Shown: positions 47,716-57,600 of the stretch, piece by piece
Layout of the letters: each line of letters starts with the position of its first letter
How positions within the stretch are numbered: the first letter of the stretch is position 1
NCBI GenBank assembly: GCA_020152595.1
Contig: JAIGNY010000196.1
Coordinates: forward strand, 397,001-461,000
DNA from: Chiridota heheva
Lineage: Eukaryota > Echinodermata > Holothuroidea > Apodida > Chiridotidae
Direction of reading: 5' to 3'
Length of the DNA stretch: 64,000 nt
Notes under the pieces: generated by a model
What the model saw: only the letters and a program-made list of their open reading frames with translations
The model's database searches: none
Told to the model about the DNA's origin: nothing
Position numbers and translations under genes: made by a program

Positions 47716-48356
47716 AGTGATCTATAGTTATTCCTTATGCTGAATATATGGCAACAAAAAGAAATTATGAACAGCCCCTCCCTGAAAACAAATTGGTGTT
47801 TAATCTTGAAGAAGAAATTAAAAAGATATGGAAGACAGTACTTTGCAGGATGATGAAAAAATTGATCAATTTAGTAATGTTTTAAAAAACATAAAAAGAT
47901 TCAATCCCATTGCTGTTTAATGTGCAAACATCCCCTTTCATCCCACACCGACTATTGTCACCAATAGACTTGTTACTTTATAAGTCACCGGGTGCCGAGG
48001 AGTTGGAGATTCCCAAAGCCTTGTCAGTATCGATAATGGAAAAAGAGCAAGGAAAAGTAAAAAGTTTTTAAACACAATCTGGAATGTAATGGGGGGATAG
48101 GTTTAATGTAAAAGGAGCTTTAGTCTATGGTGGCAAAGAAATTAAAGGATCAAGTTTGACTGATTTACTAGCTCAAAGTGCATGACCATTGAGACGTTTG
48201 ATGGCACCAGGAATGAACTCATTTATGGCCGCTTTAGCGGACACTAATGTTCCACTTTCATTTATCCCAAATCGTGAATTGAGAGAATTGGTGAGAGAGA
48301 TGCGTGTCAGTCCAATCCCATATAAGGACGATGATGATGAACTCGATATTATCTAG
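47712..48356 (+). pseudogene. Second structural-region protein, broken, acidic C-terminus
   Basis: An ATG at 47712 overlaps the TGA of the preceding frame (ATGA), as in compact viral gene blocks, but a stop follows at once and the frame shifts. Visible pieces are IPYAEYMATKRNYEQPLP near 47735, SLTDLLAQSA near 48153, MAPGMNSFMAALADTNVPLS near 48200 and an acidic end (DDDDELDI) before TAG 48354. The stop at 48183 and at least two shifts break it. I recall 'GS.L.DL......P.G...F...L...NVP' as typical of a protein lying between ATPase and capsid genes in Polintons of marine animals. The exact function is unknown. Confidence 0.5.
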
Positions 48357-48399
48357 GAGGATGAACTTACCGAAGAAGATATAAAAACAGCAACGACAG

Positions 48400-48637
48400 T
48401 ATCAATCTTACCCCTGATTTGTGGAAGGGAAGGCATACAGTGTTTGGTTTTGATTTAACTGTGGACAAATCGGCAGGAAAATCATTCGATATGAAAAAAG
48501 AAGGTATACTGAAATTGTCCATGAAGCTCGCAGAAAGTCTCCTTAAAGCAGTCACAGTTATGGCATATTGTGAATATGATGAAATTCTGAAGATCAATCA
48601 GAACAGGACTGTCATTTACAAACCTATAAATACATAG
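48400..48637 (+). pseudogene. Extra copy of capsid-protein C-terminal module
   Basis: The frame carries NLTPDLWKGRHTVFGFDLT, then charged and hydrophobic strands (LKLSMKLAESLLKAVTVMAY), and EILKINQNRTV, ending in TAG at 48635. The FDLT.D signature followed by 'L.L...LA..L...V.V.AY.EYDEIL.I..NR.V' is what I expect at the C-terminus of the F54H12.2-like (hexon-type) capsid family. A second FDLTPD motif occurs at about 49985 in the main capsid gene. The fragment lies directly before the N-terminus of that gene and has no capsid N-terminal part of its own. It may be a remnant of a tandem paralogue or of a rearrangement. Confidence 0.65.
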
Positions 48638-48727
48638 ACAACAGTTCAAATTAACCATGAACATTTTTTGAAACCAACCATCAATAACATCTTTGAAACC
48701 GATTTTGTATAATTATGAAAAACGATT

Positions 48728-50060
48728 TTGATGAGCCTCTTAAACCTATGTTCAAGAAACGTAAGAAGTCTTGAGGGTTTGAATCTGATATCAGACAATC
48801 ATGCGCTAGATTATTTTACCTCGCCACCACCTGAGCAGACAGCAATTGTGCAAACAGAAGAGGAAATCTTTCTACCTCATGAGGGGGTCACAACCCCGGG
48901 GGTCTTTTGATTTGTGATACCCGCACAACCCCCCGGTGTGTACCTAGGCTTGTACAATACACGATTACTGCTGGGTCTGAAGAAAGTAAAAGGGGAAAGT
49001 TCCAAACAAACTGCTTCTGATAGGGTTGTACCAATCAATGCTATCTTTCATATGTTATGGTCATCTGTGGAAGTGTAGTTCAATAGGGTAAAAGTTCATA
49101 ACCCAATGCAAATAAACCCGTACAAAGCCTATTTGGGATCGTTGCTGTCCTACGACAGCAACTGGAAGAAAACCACGGGAAAAAGGGTGGGGTGGTATCA
49201 GACAGACTTGGGCAATTCAGAACCTAGTGTTTATGTGCCAACCACTGCATCAACGCACCGCGAAGGGATGTGGACAAAGGAAGGGGACGCAAAGGGGACA
49301 CATGCCGCAAACAAGTTTATCTTAGCAGAAATGGAAGCTCTCCATGAAGCCACAAAAGAGGAAAGAGTTTACGAATATATGGGACCATTAAAACTGGACA
49401 TTTTCAAGGCTGCTTAAATCATTTCCGATGGGGTACAAATAGAAAGCATTCTTAAACCCACTCGTGCAAAGTTTAATATTATGGCTGGAACAGCGGCGGT
49501 AGAAGACAACAATTATCATATAGAGGTGTGGAAAGCAAAACTTTATGTGCTGAAAGTAACCATCAGCCAGGAAGCCCAGGCCCATATCGATAGGTTATGG
49601 GTCCAAAGGCCTATAACAATACCGTTCCAAAGAATAAAGATTCAGACATACACAGCAGTGGTGGTGTAAAAATTGTACCTTTCAGGGCCAATTTGTTTTC
49701 TGAAATTCCAAAGCGTATATTTATTGCACACATGGATGATACATATATGTATATAAGAAAAGCTTATAAGAAAAGCCCCTTTTTCTTCATGGAGGCAGCT
49801 TTGGAAAGTTTACAGATCACTGCAAGAGCAACTCGGTTTCCTAGAGAAAAATGGATTATGAACTTTACAACGAGGGCTGGAAAGCACGAGGCCTATAAAC
49901 GTTTTAAGATATGTGTAAGGTTTGAAAGATGGTGCCGAAGGTATAGGGCTAGAATCCCCCGGAGGGGGCAATAATATTTATGCCTTTGACCTAACCCCAG
50001 ATCAAAGTCATTGGCAAGGTCATTATAATAAAACTTGGGAAGGCAGCATTTTGTGAACTG
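48728..50060 (+). pseudogene. Major capsid protein (double jelly-roll, Polinton/adintovirus type), broken
   Basis: The N-terminal part (48728-48907) reaches EIFLPHEGVTTPGVF before a stop, and the gene then continues in another frame. From 49106, NPYKAYLGSLLSY is a hallmark of this capsid family, in which it follows the predicted first barrel strands. A stop at 49415 interrupts. From about 49440 the second barrel region follows (AKFNIMAGTAAVEDNNYHIE, then 'LYVLKVTIS'). A shift near 49640 leads to FRANLFSEIPKRIFIAHMDD and KAYKKSPFFF. The last part has YAFDLTPDQSHWQGHY near 49980 after another shift. At least four breaks are visible. The protein would form the hexon-like trimers of the virion. 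Family assignment rests on these ordered motifs, from memory of F54H12.2-like proteins. Confidence 0.82.
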
Positions 50061-50084
50061 TTGTAAACTTTTGTGATTTAACTT

Positions 50085-50523
50085 ATGAAAATGGCTCTTG
50101 TAATGAATACCAAAAATGTGCCTTCAGGCAGCGGAGATGGGAAGCGCCAGGTGAAATTGGTGACCCCTACTACTTTACTGGCGGTGATGGAATCGGATAG
50201 TGATATAGAGTTTGTGGCAACCATGATGAGAGGCAAGAGTTACACCCCGTCTGATTTTCTATCGGAAAAAATCGGTCAAGAAACGGCTATGACCTACTCC
50301 ATTGGTAAAGATAGAAGAGCATGCAGATGATTCAGCTTCTGATGATACCGATGAGGAATCAGACACAGAAAAGGAAGAGGATGGACAGGTTGTTTCACAA
50401 GCAGAGGAAGCTGTATCCACCCCTGTAACACCCCTGGCAACAAAGAAATTATCATCATCAAAGAAATTAGCAAGGAGGCAGGAGAAGGCGAAAGAAGCAG
50501 AAGAGAGGCAGAAGCTGATTTAA
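50085..50523 (+). pseudogene. Acidic/lysine-rich protein of the viral block, one frameshift
   Basis: Two overlapping frames form one apparent gene. Frame one runs from ATG 50085 to about 50320 (NVPSGSGDGKRQVKLVTPT, then SDIEFVATMM). A +1 shift leads to frame two (50302-50523), which begins acidic (DDSASDDTDEESDTEKEED) and ends in a Lys/Arg/Glu helix (SSKKLARRQEKAKEAEERQK). I do not recognise it. A charged, disordered, possibly scaffold or core role is only a guess from composition. It sits just after the capsid gene on the same strand, so it was likely part of the late structural block. Confidence 0.5.
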
Positions 50524-50540
50524 AAACTATGTGAGCAATG

Positions 50541-52245
50541 TCTGTTTCAATATGGTAGTTCCTTGTTTACAGCATATCATATCAGTTATGCCGTTTTTGC
50601 TAGGGTACATGAGGGCATTCTGCTTATTATGCAAATCCCCCATTACCTTGTAGGTCAGATTGCAGCTATGATTAATGCTAAAACATTCAGAGTAGGCAAA
50701 GTGAAACCAGTAAAGTTAAAAGATACCAAACCAAAGTGCCAGCATATATGCTGGCATTAATGAAAGACTTGAGGGGTTAGAGCCGGAAGATGAATCATTA
50801 TTTACACTATTATTTATTAAATGCTTGTATTACCATGGGTTTGTGGGGGCTGCCAAAGACTGTGTTAGAGTAGAGGACATGGTTAGTTTCCCTATGGTGT
50901 CGGTCAGAAAGTTGGAAGGGGTGGTTAAACTATTTTCATTTTTGGAAGGCATGTGGACAGAGAAATTGACCAAAATGGCAATAAAAACGTCTAAGAGAGC
51001 TGCCAATGAAGATTGGTTTACCCTCTTGCAATATTTTGAGGTCTCTTAGCCCATCAACAAGATTGTGTTGATAGCCTGACCAGTATTGTGGAAGGGCTCA
51101 CACCAACAAGGGGGCACAAATACCAGTAAAACGCTTGGGGTGACTAAAATTTGGATCATCAAGCACATTTAAAAATGTTGGAAAAAATTGCGTTGATAGC
51201 GGAATATACGCAGGGTTGGACTAAATTTTGTTTTGAAAAAATGAAATTTTTAATGAATATGAGCATTATGCAGAATGGTCAAAAGAGGTTGCAAAGAAAC
51301 AAACAATTGACATAATGTTAGACATAGAGTGTGATATGGTAGTGACTCATGCTAAGCTTTGTTATATCACAACAACACTGAATTCAGTTGCGAGAGAATT
51401 GGATATTAATTATTTGTCTATTTCAAATTTGCGAATAAGGAGGGTCCTGAGGGAAAGATTCTTAAGTGGGCGGATATGGCCTCCCCTTTTCGACCAGATC
51501 ACATGTACCTCACCCGAAATGAATAAGGTAAGGCCTACAAGTCTAAGGCAAAATTGGTGGAGAACGAAGGCAATGTGTTTGGTAAGAGAGATGTTTTTTG
51601 TTAAAAGGTAATTGAAGACTTTTTTCTTCTTCACAGTCAACAAAGAAGTTTCAAAAGTGGTTAGTTCAGAATATGCAAAAGATATGGAGGAAATTATTGA
51701 GGGGGTAGCACATGACAATGAAGTGTATCTTTGGTTTTACTGGGTGCCCTGTATATACATTTGTTCTATTGTCGCCATGATCAGTATCACCCGACAGCAA
51801 AATTGGTAACTATAATGACTGGGATTTCTATGTGGGTATCTAAGGAGGTCAATGGGGCTATGATAGAGGGAGAATTTACATTTGCTAGCACGGTGGGGGG
51901 TAATTTGCGTATTTAACAGCACCAGAGCAGCCGTTAATTGATTTTAGAGAATTAACGGCTAAAATTATAGCTTGTCGAATACAATTGAAACTGCAAAGGG
52001 AATATACCGATACACCTCTAGCATGGAAGGCATACACTATGCAGGAAAGGTTGGATGTTGTTCTCCTATCGGTAAAATGTATAAGAAATGTGCAAGACAG
52101 TTTGGGAAAGTTTGATTGGTTTGAGGGGGTAAATGTTTGTGGGGTAATACACAATATTTGGATCAAGCACGTTGTAGATTGTATTTTTATAGTGATTATT
52201 TTAGATGACACATTTTTGGCGGGAAATGTTTTGGCGGGAAAATAA
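50541..52245 (+). pseudogene. Large unknown coding block of the viral remnant, heavily broken
   Basis: A string of plus-strand frames in shifting phases has codon-like composition: 50563-50760, 50825-51049 (KDCVRVEDMVSFPMVS, then LEGMWTEKLTKMAI), 51315-51611 (DIECDMVVTHAKLCY), 51612-51809, 51731-51916 and 51985-52245 (RQ-type helix, then QERLDVVLLSVKCI). They overlap end to end as expected for one or two long genes with many indels and stops. No motif lets me name them. They contain no visible DNA-polymerase B, integrase or cysteine-protease signature. They may encode minor capsid or host-interaction proteins. Confidence 0.5.
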
Positions 52246-52269
52246 AATTGGCGGGAGTATTGACGGGAA
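52216..52269. promoter_or_regulatory. Cluster of four E2F-like boxes
   Basis: TTGGCGGGAAA occurs at 52216-52226 and 52231-52241, TTGGCGGGA at 52248-52256, and TTGACGGGAA at 52260-52269. All are in the same orientation and 12-17 bases apart. TTGGCGGGAA matches the E2F/DP binding consensus. The cluster lies at the right edge of the viral coding block. Whether it is a promoter, an origin element or a short repeat cannot be told from sequence alone. Confidence 0.55.
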
Positions 52270-53182
52270 GGTTGGGAGGTAATAATTGAACGGAATGATA
52301 ATGATTTAACTTACAGATATATGATGGTGGTATCAAGCGTTGATGATATAGCCATTGATTTCTTGAAGATATCGCAGATAATCAGTTTGAAAAACTTATA
52401 AAATAGTATCTCTTGTACAAATATTGCATGGTAAATCAGTATATGTGTAGTAAATAGCTGTGGCACACCAAGAAGCAACTCTTCAGACTTGAGGCAAGCA
52501 GACGGGTGGTATTTAAAAGGACAAATATTCACAAAATACTGTTGCAAACTGGTGGACTATTATTGGTTAGGTTAGATCACCTGTATGGGACGTATTTCTT
52601 GTAACTAGGGAAGAGTGGCAGGATTTCTGAAGTCATAGAATGACCTTGCGTGTCTTTTTGGCATGATTCTGAGGTCATTGAATGACCTGCATTATTTTAT
52701 TTCACAATCCTTGTAGCTGTTCATGAAAGGTTATGGGAAATTTTCAATTAATGTAGTTGATTAAATTATTGTATGTAATGTAAGCACCCGCATATATGTA
52801 TTATTACTATTTTGATAATAGACTGAGTTACTTTATTAATTGCAGTGGGTACTTGGCTAGATTTGTTTATGCTTTTCTTCATGTTGTACAGATGAAATTA
52901 CTTTCGATTAGGGTTTAGTTCTGTGTTTGTCACATTCTTCTTAGAATTGTCCAGGTACTTGCATAATTTTTTTTATCTCACAATTTTTCATCTATTCTTA
53001 CAATATTACTTAAAGGTGTATAATGGCTGTAGATTTAGAACTATACAAATTGTATAATCTGAAGACTTTTACAAAATCTTATCTCGATGTTGATTTGTAA
53101 AAGTTTTACCGGCAAGCACAAATAATATCTCAATGGAATTTGTGTTGGTTGGAACATCTGGCTGAATTAAACAAAAAAACCT
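52270..53182. other. Spacer right of the viral block
   Basis: AT-rich, no gene recognised. One short duplicated phrase (tgaccttgcgtgt.../ggcatgattctgaggtcattgaatgacc against gaagtcatagaatgacc) lies at 52630-52690. I looked for a Polinton-type terminal repeat pairing with 46210-46460 and found none. Confidence 0.45.
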
Positions 53183-53186
53183 AATG

Positions 53187-54620
53187 CCCCCAAACTATGA
53201 TTTGGTGCACAAACTATGTTCATGTACATTGGTGTGTGAACTATGTTCATGTACATTGGTGCGTGAAGTATGTTCATGTACATTGGTGCATGAATTATGT
53301 TCATGTACATTGGTGCGTGAACTATGTTCATGTACATTGGTGCATGAATTATGTTCATGTACATTGGTGCGTGAACTATGTTCATGTACATTGGTGCGTG
53401 AACTATGTTCATGTACATCGGTTCCTGAATTATGTTCATGTACATTGGTGCCTGAACTAGGTGCATGTACATTGGGGCCTGAACTATGTTTATGTACATT
53501 GGTGCGTGAACTATGTTCATGTACATTGGTGCATGAATTATGTTCATGTACATTGGTGCGTGAACTATGTCCATGTACATTGGTGCGTGAACTATGTTCA
53601 TGTACATTGGTGCATGGACTATGTTCATGTACATTGGTGCGTGAACTATGTTCATGTACATTGGTGCACAAACTATGTTCATGTACATTGGTGCACAAAC
53701 TATGTTCATGTACATTGGTGCACAAACTATGTTCGTGTACATTGGTGCACAAACTATGTTCATGTACATTGGTGCACAAACTATGTTCATGTACATTGGT
53801 GCACAAACTATGTTCATGTACATTGGTGCACAAACTATGTTCGTGTACATTGGTGCACAAACTATGTTCATGTACATTGGTGCACAAACTATGTTCATGA
53901 ACATCGGTGCAGTTCATGTACATCGGTGCGTGAACTATGTTCGTGTACATCGGTGCGTGAACTATGTTCGTGTACATTGGTACACAAACTATGATCATGT
54001 ACATCGGTGCGTGAACTATGTTCATGTACATCGGTTCGTGAACTATGTTCATGTACATCGGTGCCTGAACTATGTTCATGTACATTGGTGCCTGAACTAG
54101 GTGCATGTACATTGGGGCCTGAACTATGTTTATGTACATTGGTGCGTGAACTATGTTCGTGTACATTGGTGCGTGAAGTATGTTCATGTACATTGGTGCG
54201 TGAACTATGTTCATGTACATTGGTGCGTTAATTATGTTCGTGTACATTGGTGCGTGAACTATGTTCGTGTACATTGGTGCGTGAACTATGTTCATGTACA
54301 TTGGTGCATGAAGTATGTTCATGTGCATTGGTGCATAAACTATGATGATGAACTATGTAACCGGAGGTCGAAATAGTTAGTGCCAATGCGTGAACAATGT
54401 TCAATGTACATTGGTGAACATAGTTGAACTATGTTCGTGTACATTGGTGCATAAACTATGATTCACGCTGCAATGTAGTAACACGAACATAGTTCACACA
54501 CCAACCAGGTCCGAACATAGTTCATGCACCAATAGTTCACACACCAACCAATGTACACGAACATAGTTCACACACCAATGTACATGAGCATAGTTTGAGC
54601 ACCAATCATAGTTTGAGGGC
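53187..54620. repeat. 27-bp satellite inside an inverted-repeat element
   Basis: The unit gtgaactatgttcatgtaca + ttggtgc is 27 bases, with roughly 45 copies. The left edge (cccccaaactatgat.tggtgcacaaac) is the inverse of the right edge (54576-54620, ...accaatcatagtttgaggg). From about 54480 the units run in reverse orientation. A rare variant pair (ctaggtgcatgtacattggg, then 'tatgtttatg') recurs 640 bases apart (53461, 54101), showing block duplication. The frames of 238, 245 and 377 residues are products of the nine-codon period. Confidence 0.95.
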
Positions 54621-54624
54621 TTTA

Positions 54625-54785
54625 TGCTTCTAACTGTACCTGATATTTTGAAATGGTTAATGTTTTGCGATTTTGATGAAATATTTTGCAACTATGATGG
54701 TTTTTAATAGATTTTAAAGCATTTTAGCTAATGTTGCCTTTGCTTGTCCATATACATTCAGAAATTAACTGATGTAGTTTCAGTA
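54625..54785 (+). repeat. Right half of dispersed repeat 'X'
   Basis: 'gattttgatgaaatattttgcaactatgatggtttttaatag' and agcattttagctaatgttgc match the right half of the copy at 18390-18680. It begins at the end of the inverted-repeat element, just as the left half at 44030-44250 ends at the start of the small version of that element. Confidence 0.5.
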
Positions 54786-55955
54786 GAATGCACCAAAACA
54801 AGAATACTTTTCAAAAAGTCACCAAGAGAATACTTTTTAAAAAGTCACAAAGTTTACAAACTTTTTTTGTAAATTAGCTATGATTTTAATCAGTTTTAAT
54901 GCAATTAAATCAAGCTGACACAGGAGGAGAGACCGTTAACAAGCTATTTTGTATTTGTTTCACTTGTTATAAATGAAAACCAACAAGTGTCTGTAAGGAA
55001 AATAAAGAAAGCTATCATGCTATCAACGTGTGTAGAACATGTGAATTTTGTAACAGAAGGGAGATGAACATAAAAAGACTTTTGTTTCACGCACTGACCT
55101 TATTCAGATTTTAGCAGGTGTTTTTATTCATTTACATTTGACTGAGGCAGCATCTTAGATGCGAAGGAGCAGTTTTATGGCTTGAATATTGCTCCATTTT
55201 ATCCCCTCCAGATAGATGCTCATTTAGATTTCATTCTTTCATGTAGCCAGTATGCACAAAAAGATTCATTTCAAATCTCTTCATTAAGATATCACAAAGA
55301 TAACTGGTGGGTTTTTTGTGTTTGAAAATATTTTTGCTACATTTCCAGGGTAGTTCTAGGTGTATCTTTATAACAGGGACATCTAGTTCATCAGCGTATT
55401 TATTCAGGATATTCTGAATTAAAAATGAATTGGAATTCATAGAAATGTGTTTTGAGAGGTGTCTCAAGGACTTTGTGTAAGAAGACTCTTTCGCGAACAT
55501 TGAAGAGAACGTCCTGTGTCTTTGGAAGTGGTACAGCAGAAAAATATCAACTTTGTGGACTTCTTAAAGCATTGTGGATGATGGGCAGCTGACAAAATCA
55601 TTCAGTTTAAAACATTGGATTTTCTTTCTTCTCATATTCACACAATAGTGGAGATCTAAAGATGACTAATTATTTCTGCTTTCTCAAGAATTTTAGAATG
55701 ATATAAATTTCATTAACAACTTTTCTATGTTAAATTTTCTATTGAAAAAAGTGTTTTAAGTTGTAATTTTTGTTCCTAAATTTTAAAAGCAGTATATTTA
55801 GTTTTCAAATAAAAAGGATCCAAGTTTGAGGTTTTTTAATAAATGCAAAATTTGTAATGCGAAGAATCTTTGTTATTTTTCAATTCCGTTCTTTAATTTC
55901 AAGCATTAAAAATAATGAAAATTAAGCAAAAAGAGTCAAAAACTCTGTCAGAATC
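54786..55955. other. Intron sequence, nothing recognised
   Basis: AT-rich. A minus-strand frame of 89 residues (55231-55500) has no recognisable motif and no splice context that I can support. Confidence 0.4.
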
Positions 55956-55959
55956 ATCC

Positions 55960-56283
55960 ACTCTCTCTTCTTCAAGAAAGCTTGACAGGTTAAAAGATAA
56001 GAGTTTAATCGGTAGAACGACGATGAGTGAACACACAATTACAATGACGGGGTCGTCACCTGCGTAATCGGTTATGATAGTAACAACGCTATCACGAAAC
56101 GCTTAATACGACCCGCATGAGAACACAGGTACGACGTACGGACAGACATAAGATCGACAACCAAGTCAATGTCCACGGCTTTTGATAAATAGTTGTGGTG
56201 CACTGGAGTGTCTACCCAACCCAGGCTTGAACCCAGGACCTCGTGTTCTGTAGACATGTATTATAACCGCTACACCACAGTAG
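55960..56283 (-). mobile_element. tRNA-derived SINE, minus strand
   Basis: Read on minus from about 56283, TGTGGTGTAGCGGTTA is an A box and CTGGGTTCAAGCCTGGGTT a B box (GGTTCAAGCC). The body is relatively GC-rich and rich in CpG-containing words (tacgacgtacggacag on plus). The head resembles 17750-17830 and differs from the SINE at 23.2 and 63.3 kb. The 3' end is not sharply defined. Confidence 0.7.
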
Positions 56284-56309
56284 GTAGAAACAAAGTGGCA
56301 TCTTCTTTA

Positions 56310-56809
56310 ATAGAAATTTCATTTTCATATAATCATGATAGAGAAGTCTATGAAAAAACACTTTGATGTTAAAATCATGTTGATATCTTTTTTCCGTTTA
56401 GGAGTTATTGCATTTTTTAATTATTGCACGAGTGTGTTAAAAAGTAACCTCACAGTGTACAGTGTGATATCATTAAAGGCAAATTCAAGACAATTTTAGT
56501 ATGTTTCTTTGAAAATTAATTGCCTCTTCCTGGCTTACTGGAAGCATTTTTGTTTATTTATTGAGATCCGGCATAACATACACTTTATAAGAGTGTGCCT
56601 TGCTCATCTGAGAAATACATAAGAATTGGATCTGCCTTTATGACATCACATTTTACACAAAGAGGTCACTTTTCAACATTCGCGCAATCTTTGAAATGCA
56701 ATAACTCCTAAACAGAAAGATATCAAGATAATTTTACACCAAATTGTTTCTTTAATAGTCCTCTAGCTGGTACATGTATGTGAAAAGTCATTGGAATATT
56801 CCTTAAATC
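56310..56809. mobile_element. Palindromic MITE, TTAA/ATTCC family
   Basis: The left arm contains 'ttgatatcttttttccgtttaggagttattgcatt' and the right arm its inverse, 'aatgcaataactcctaaacagaaagatatcaag'. The outer right end is ggaatattccttaaat. The middle matches 28550-28740. The right end was later used as the target of the RTE insertion at 56810. Confidence 0.75.
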
Positions 56810-57133
56810 TTCTTCTCCTGGCTTGAGTCCCACATCAGGTGGGGTCGCCGGTGTGGATCAGCCTCCATCTCCCTCTATCTTTGGCATCAACTTCTTTCAC
56901 CCCGACAACTCCCATATCCTCCTTCACACAATCCCTCCATCTCTCTTTGGTCTACCTTTCCTCCTCTTCCCAACAGTCATCTGCTGGACCCTCTTGCCAA
57001 CATACTCCTCTTCCCTTCTGAACACATGTCCTTTTCACTGCAGCCTTCGCTCACGAACCTTGCCATTAAACTCACCCACTTGCAGCTTTTCTCTCACCAC
57101 CTTGTTTCTTACCTGGTCATTTTGGTCACATAA
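56810..57133 (-). mobile_element. RTE-type LINE 3' fragment with perfect 16-bp target duplication
   Basis: GGAATATTCCTTAAAT lies at 56794-56809 and again at 57134-57149, a clean target-site duplication. On minus, the insert reads the C-terminal tail of an RTE-clade reverse-transcriptase protein: 'REEEYVGKRVQQMTV', then GKRRKGRPKRD, then a 'W..L..TP' type end, with stops. It is 5'-truncated (324 bases), as usual for LINE copies. The plus-strand frame of 117 residues is its mirror and is rejected. The RTE label rests on the conserved 'GRRKRGRPK' type tail. Confidence 0.85.
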
Positions 57134-57178
57134 GGAATATTCCTTAAATGACATCCAAAATCTAATTCTAATCTAAAA

Positions 57179-57600
57179 TAGTGTCACTCGCATCCGCCTC
57201 GGTCACTCCTCTCACACACTCCCATCTTTCCGGCTTCTCTGCCCTCTCTGCCCCACCTGCAACACCAACCTCTCCATCATACATATTCTTTTAAGCTGTC
57301 CCCTGTGCCTAAACTCCAGGTCTCTTCTCTCCTCACCCACCTCAATTTTGGATCTCTTCAAAGAAAATCCTTCCAACCTTTTCCACCATATCTAATCTAC
57401 CTTTCTCCTCCCTTCTACACCTTACCTTACACACCCCTTTCTTTCCACCTTATTTTTTCTCCTAAATTCACCCTATTCTTCCTCTCAATCCTTCATCTCC
57501 TCTCTGTCTAACTCTTACACCTTAATTTTGTATTACCCTCTTGGTACATTTGACTCTGACTGTTGCGGTGCTGTTAAACATCAACAAACCAAACCAAAAT
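57179..57600 (+). mobile_element. I-like LINE 3' end with CCHC-type tail
   Basis: The plus frame gives VTRIRLGHSSHTLPSF followed by a C-x2-C-x7-H-x4-C cluster (codons at 57249, 57258, 57282 and 57297). This arrangement is common at the C-terminus of I/Jockey-group LINE proteins. A C/T-rich 3' region and the tail catcaacaaaccaaaccaaa follow. The 3' part matches 38797-39170. It is truncated at the 5' side. Confidence 0.75.

Noticed and set aside
46210-53182. Terminal inverted repeats of the Polinton-like block
   Set aside because: I compared 46210-46460 with 52200-53180 in both orientations by eye and found no convincing pairing.
53195-54328. Long frames of 238-377 residues on both strands
   Set aside because: They lie wholly in the 27-bp satellite. 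Because 27 is nine codons, every stop-free frame stays open. The repetitive MYMNIVHAP-type text is not a protein.
56823-57176. 117-residue plus-strand frame
   Set aside because: It is the mirror of the RTE LINE tail coded on minus.
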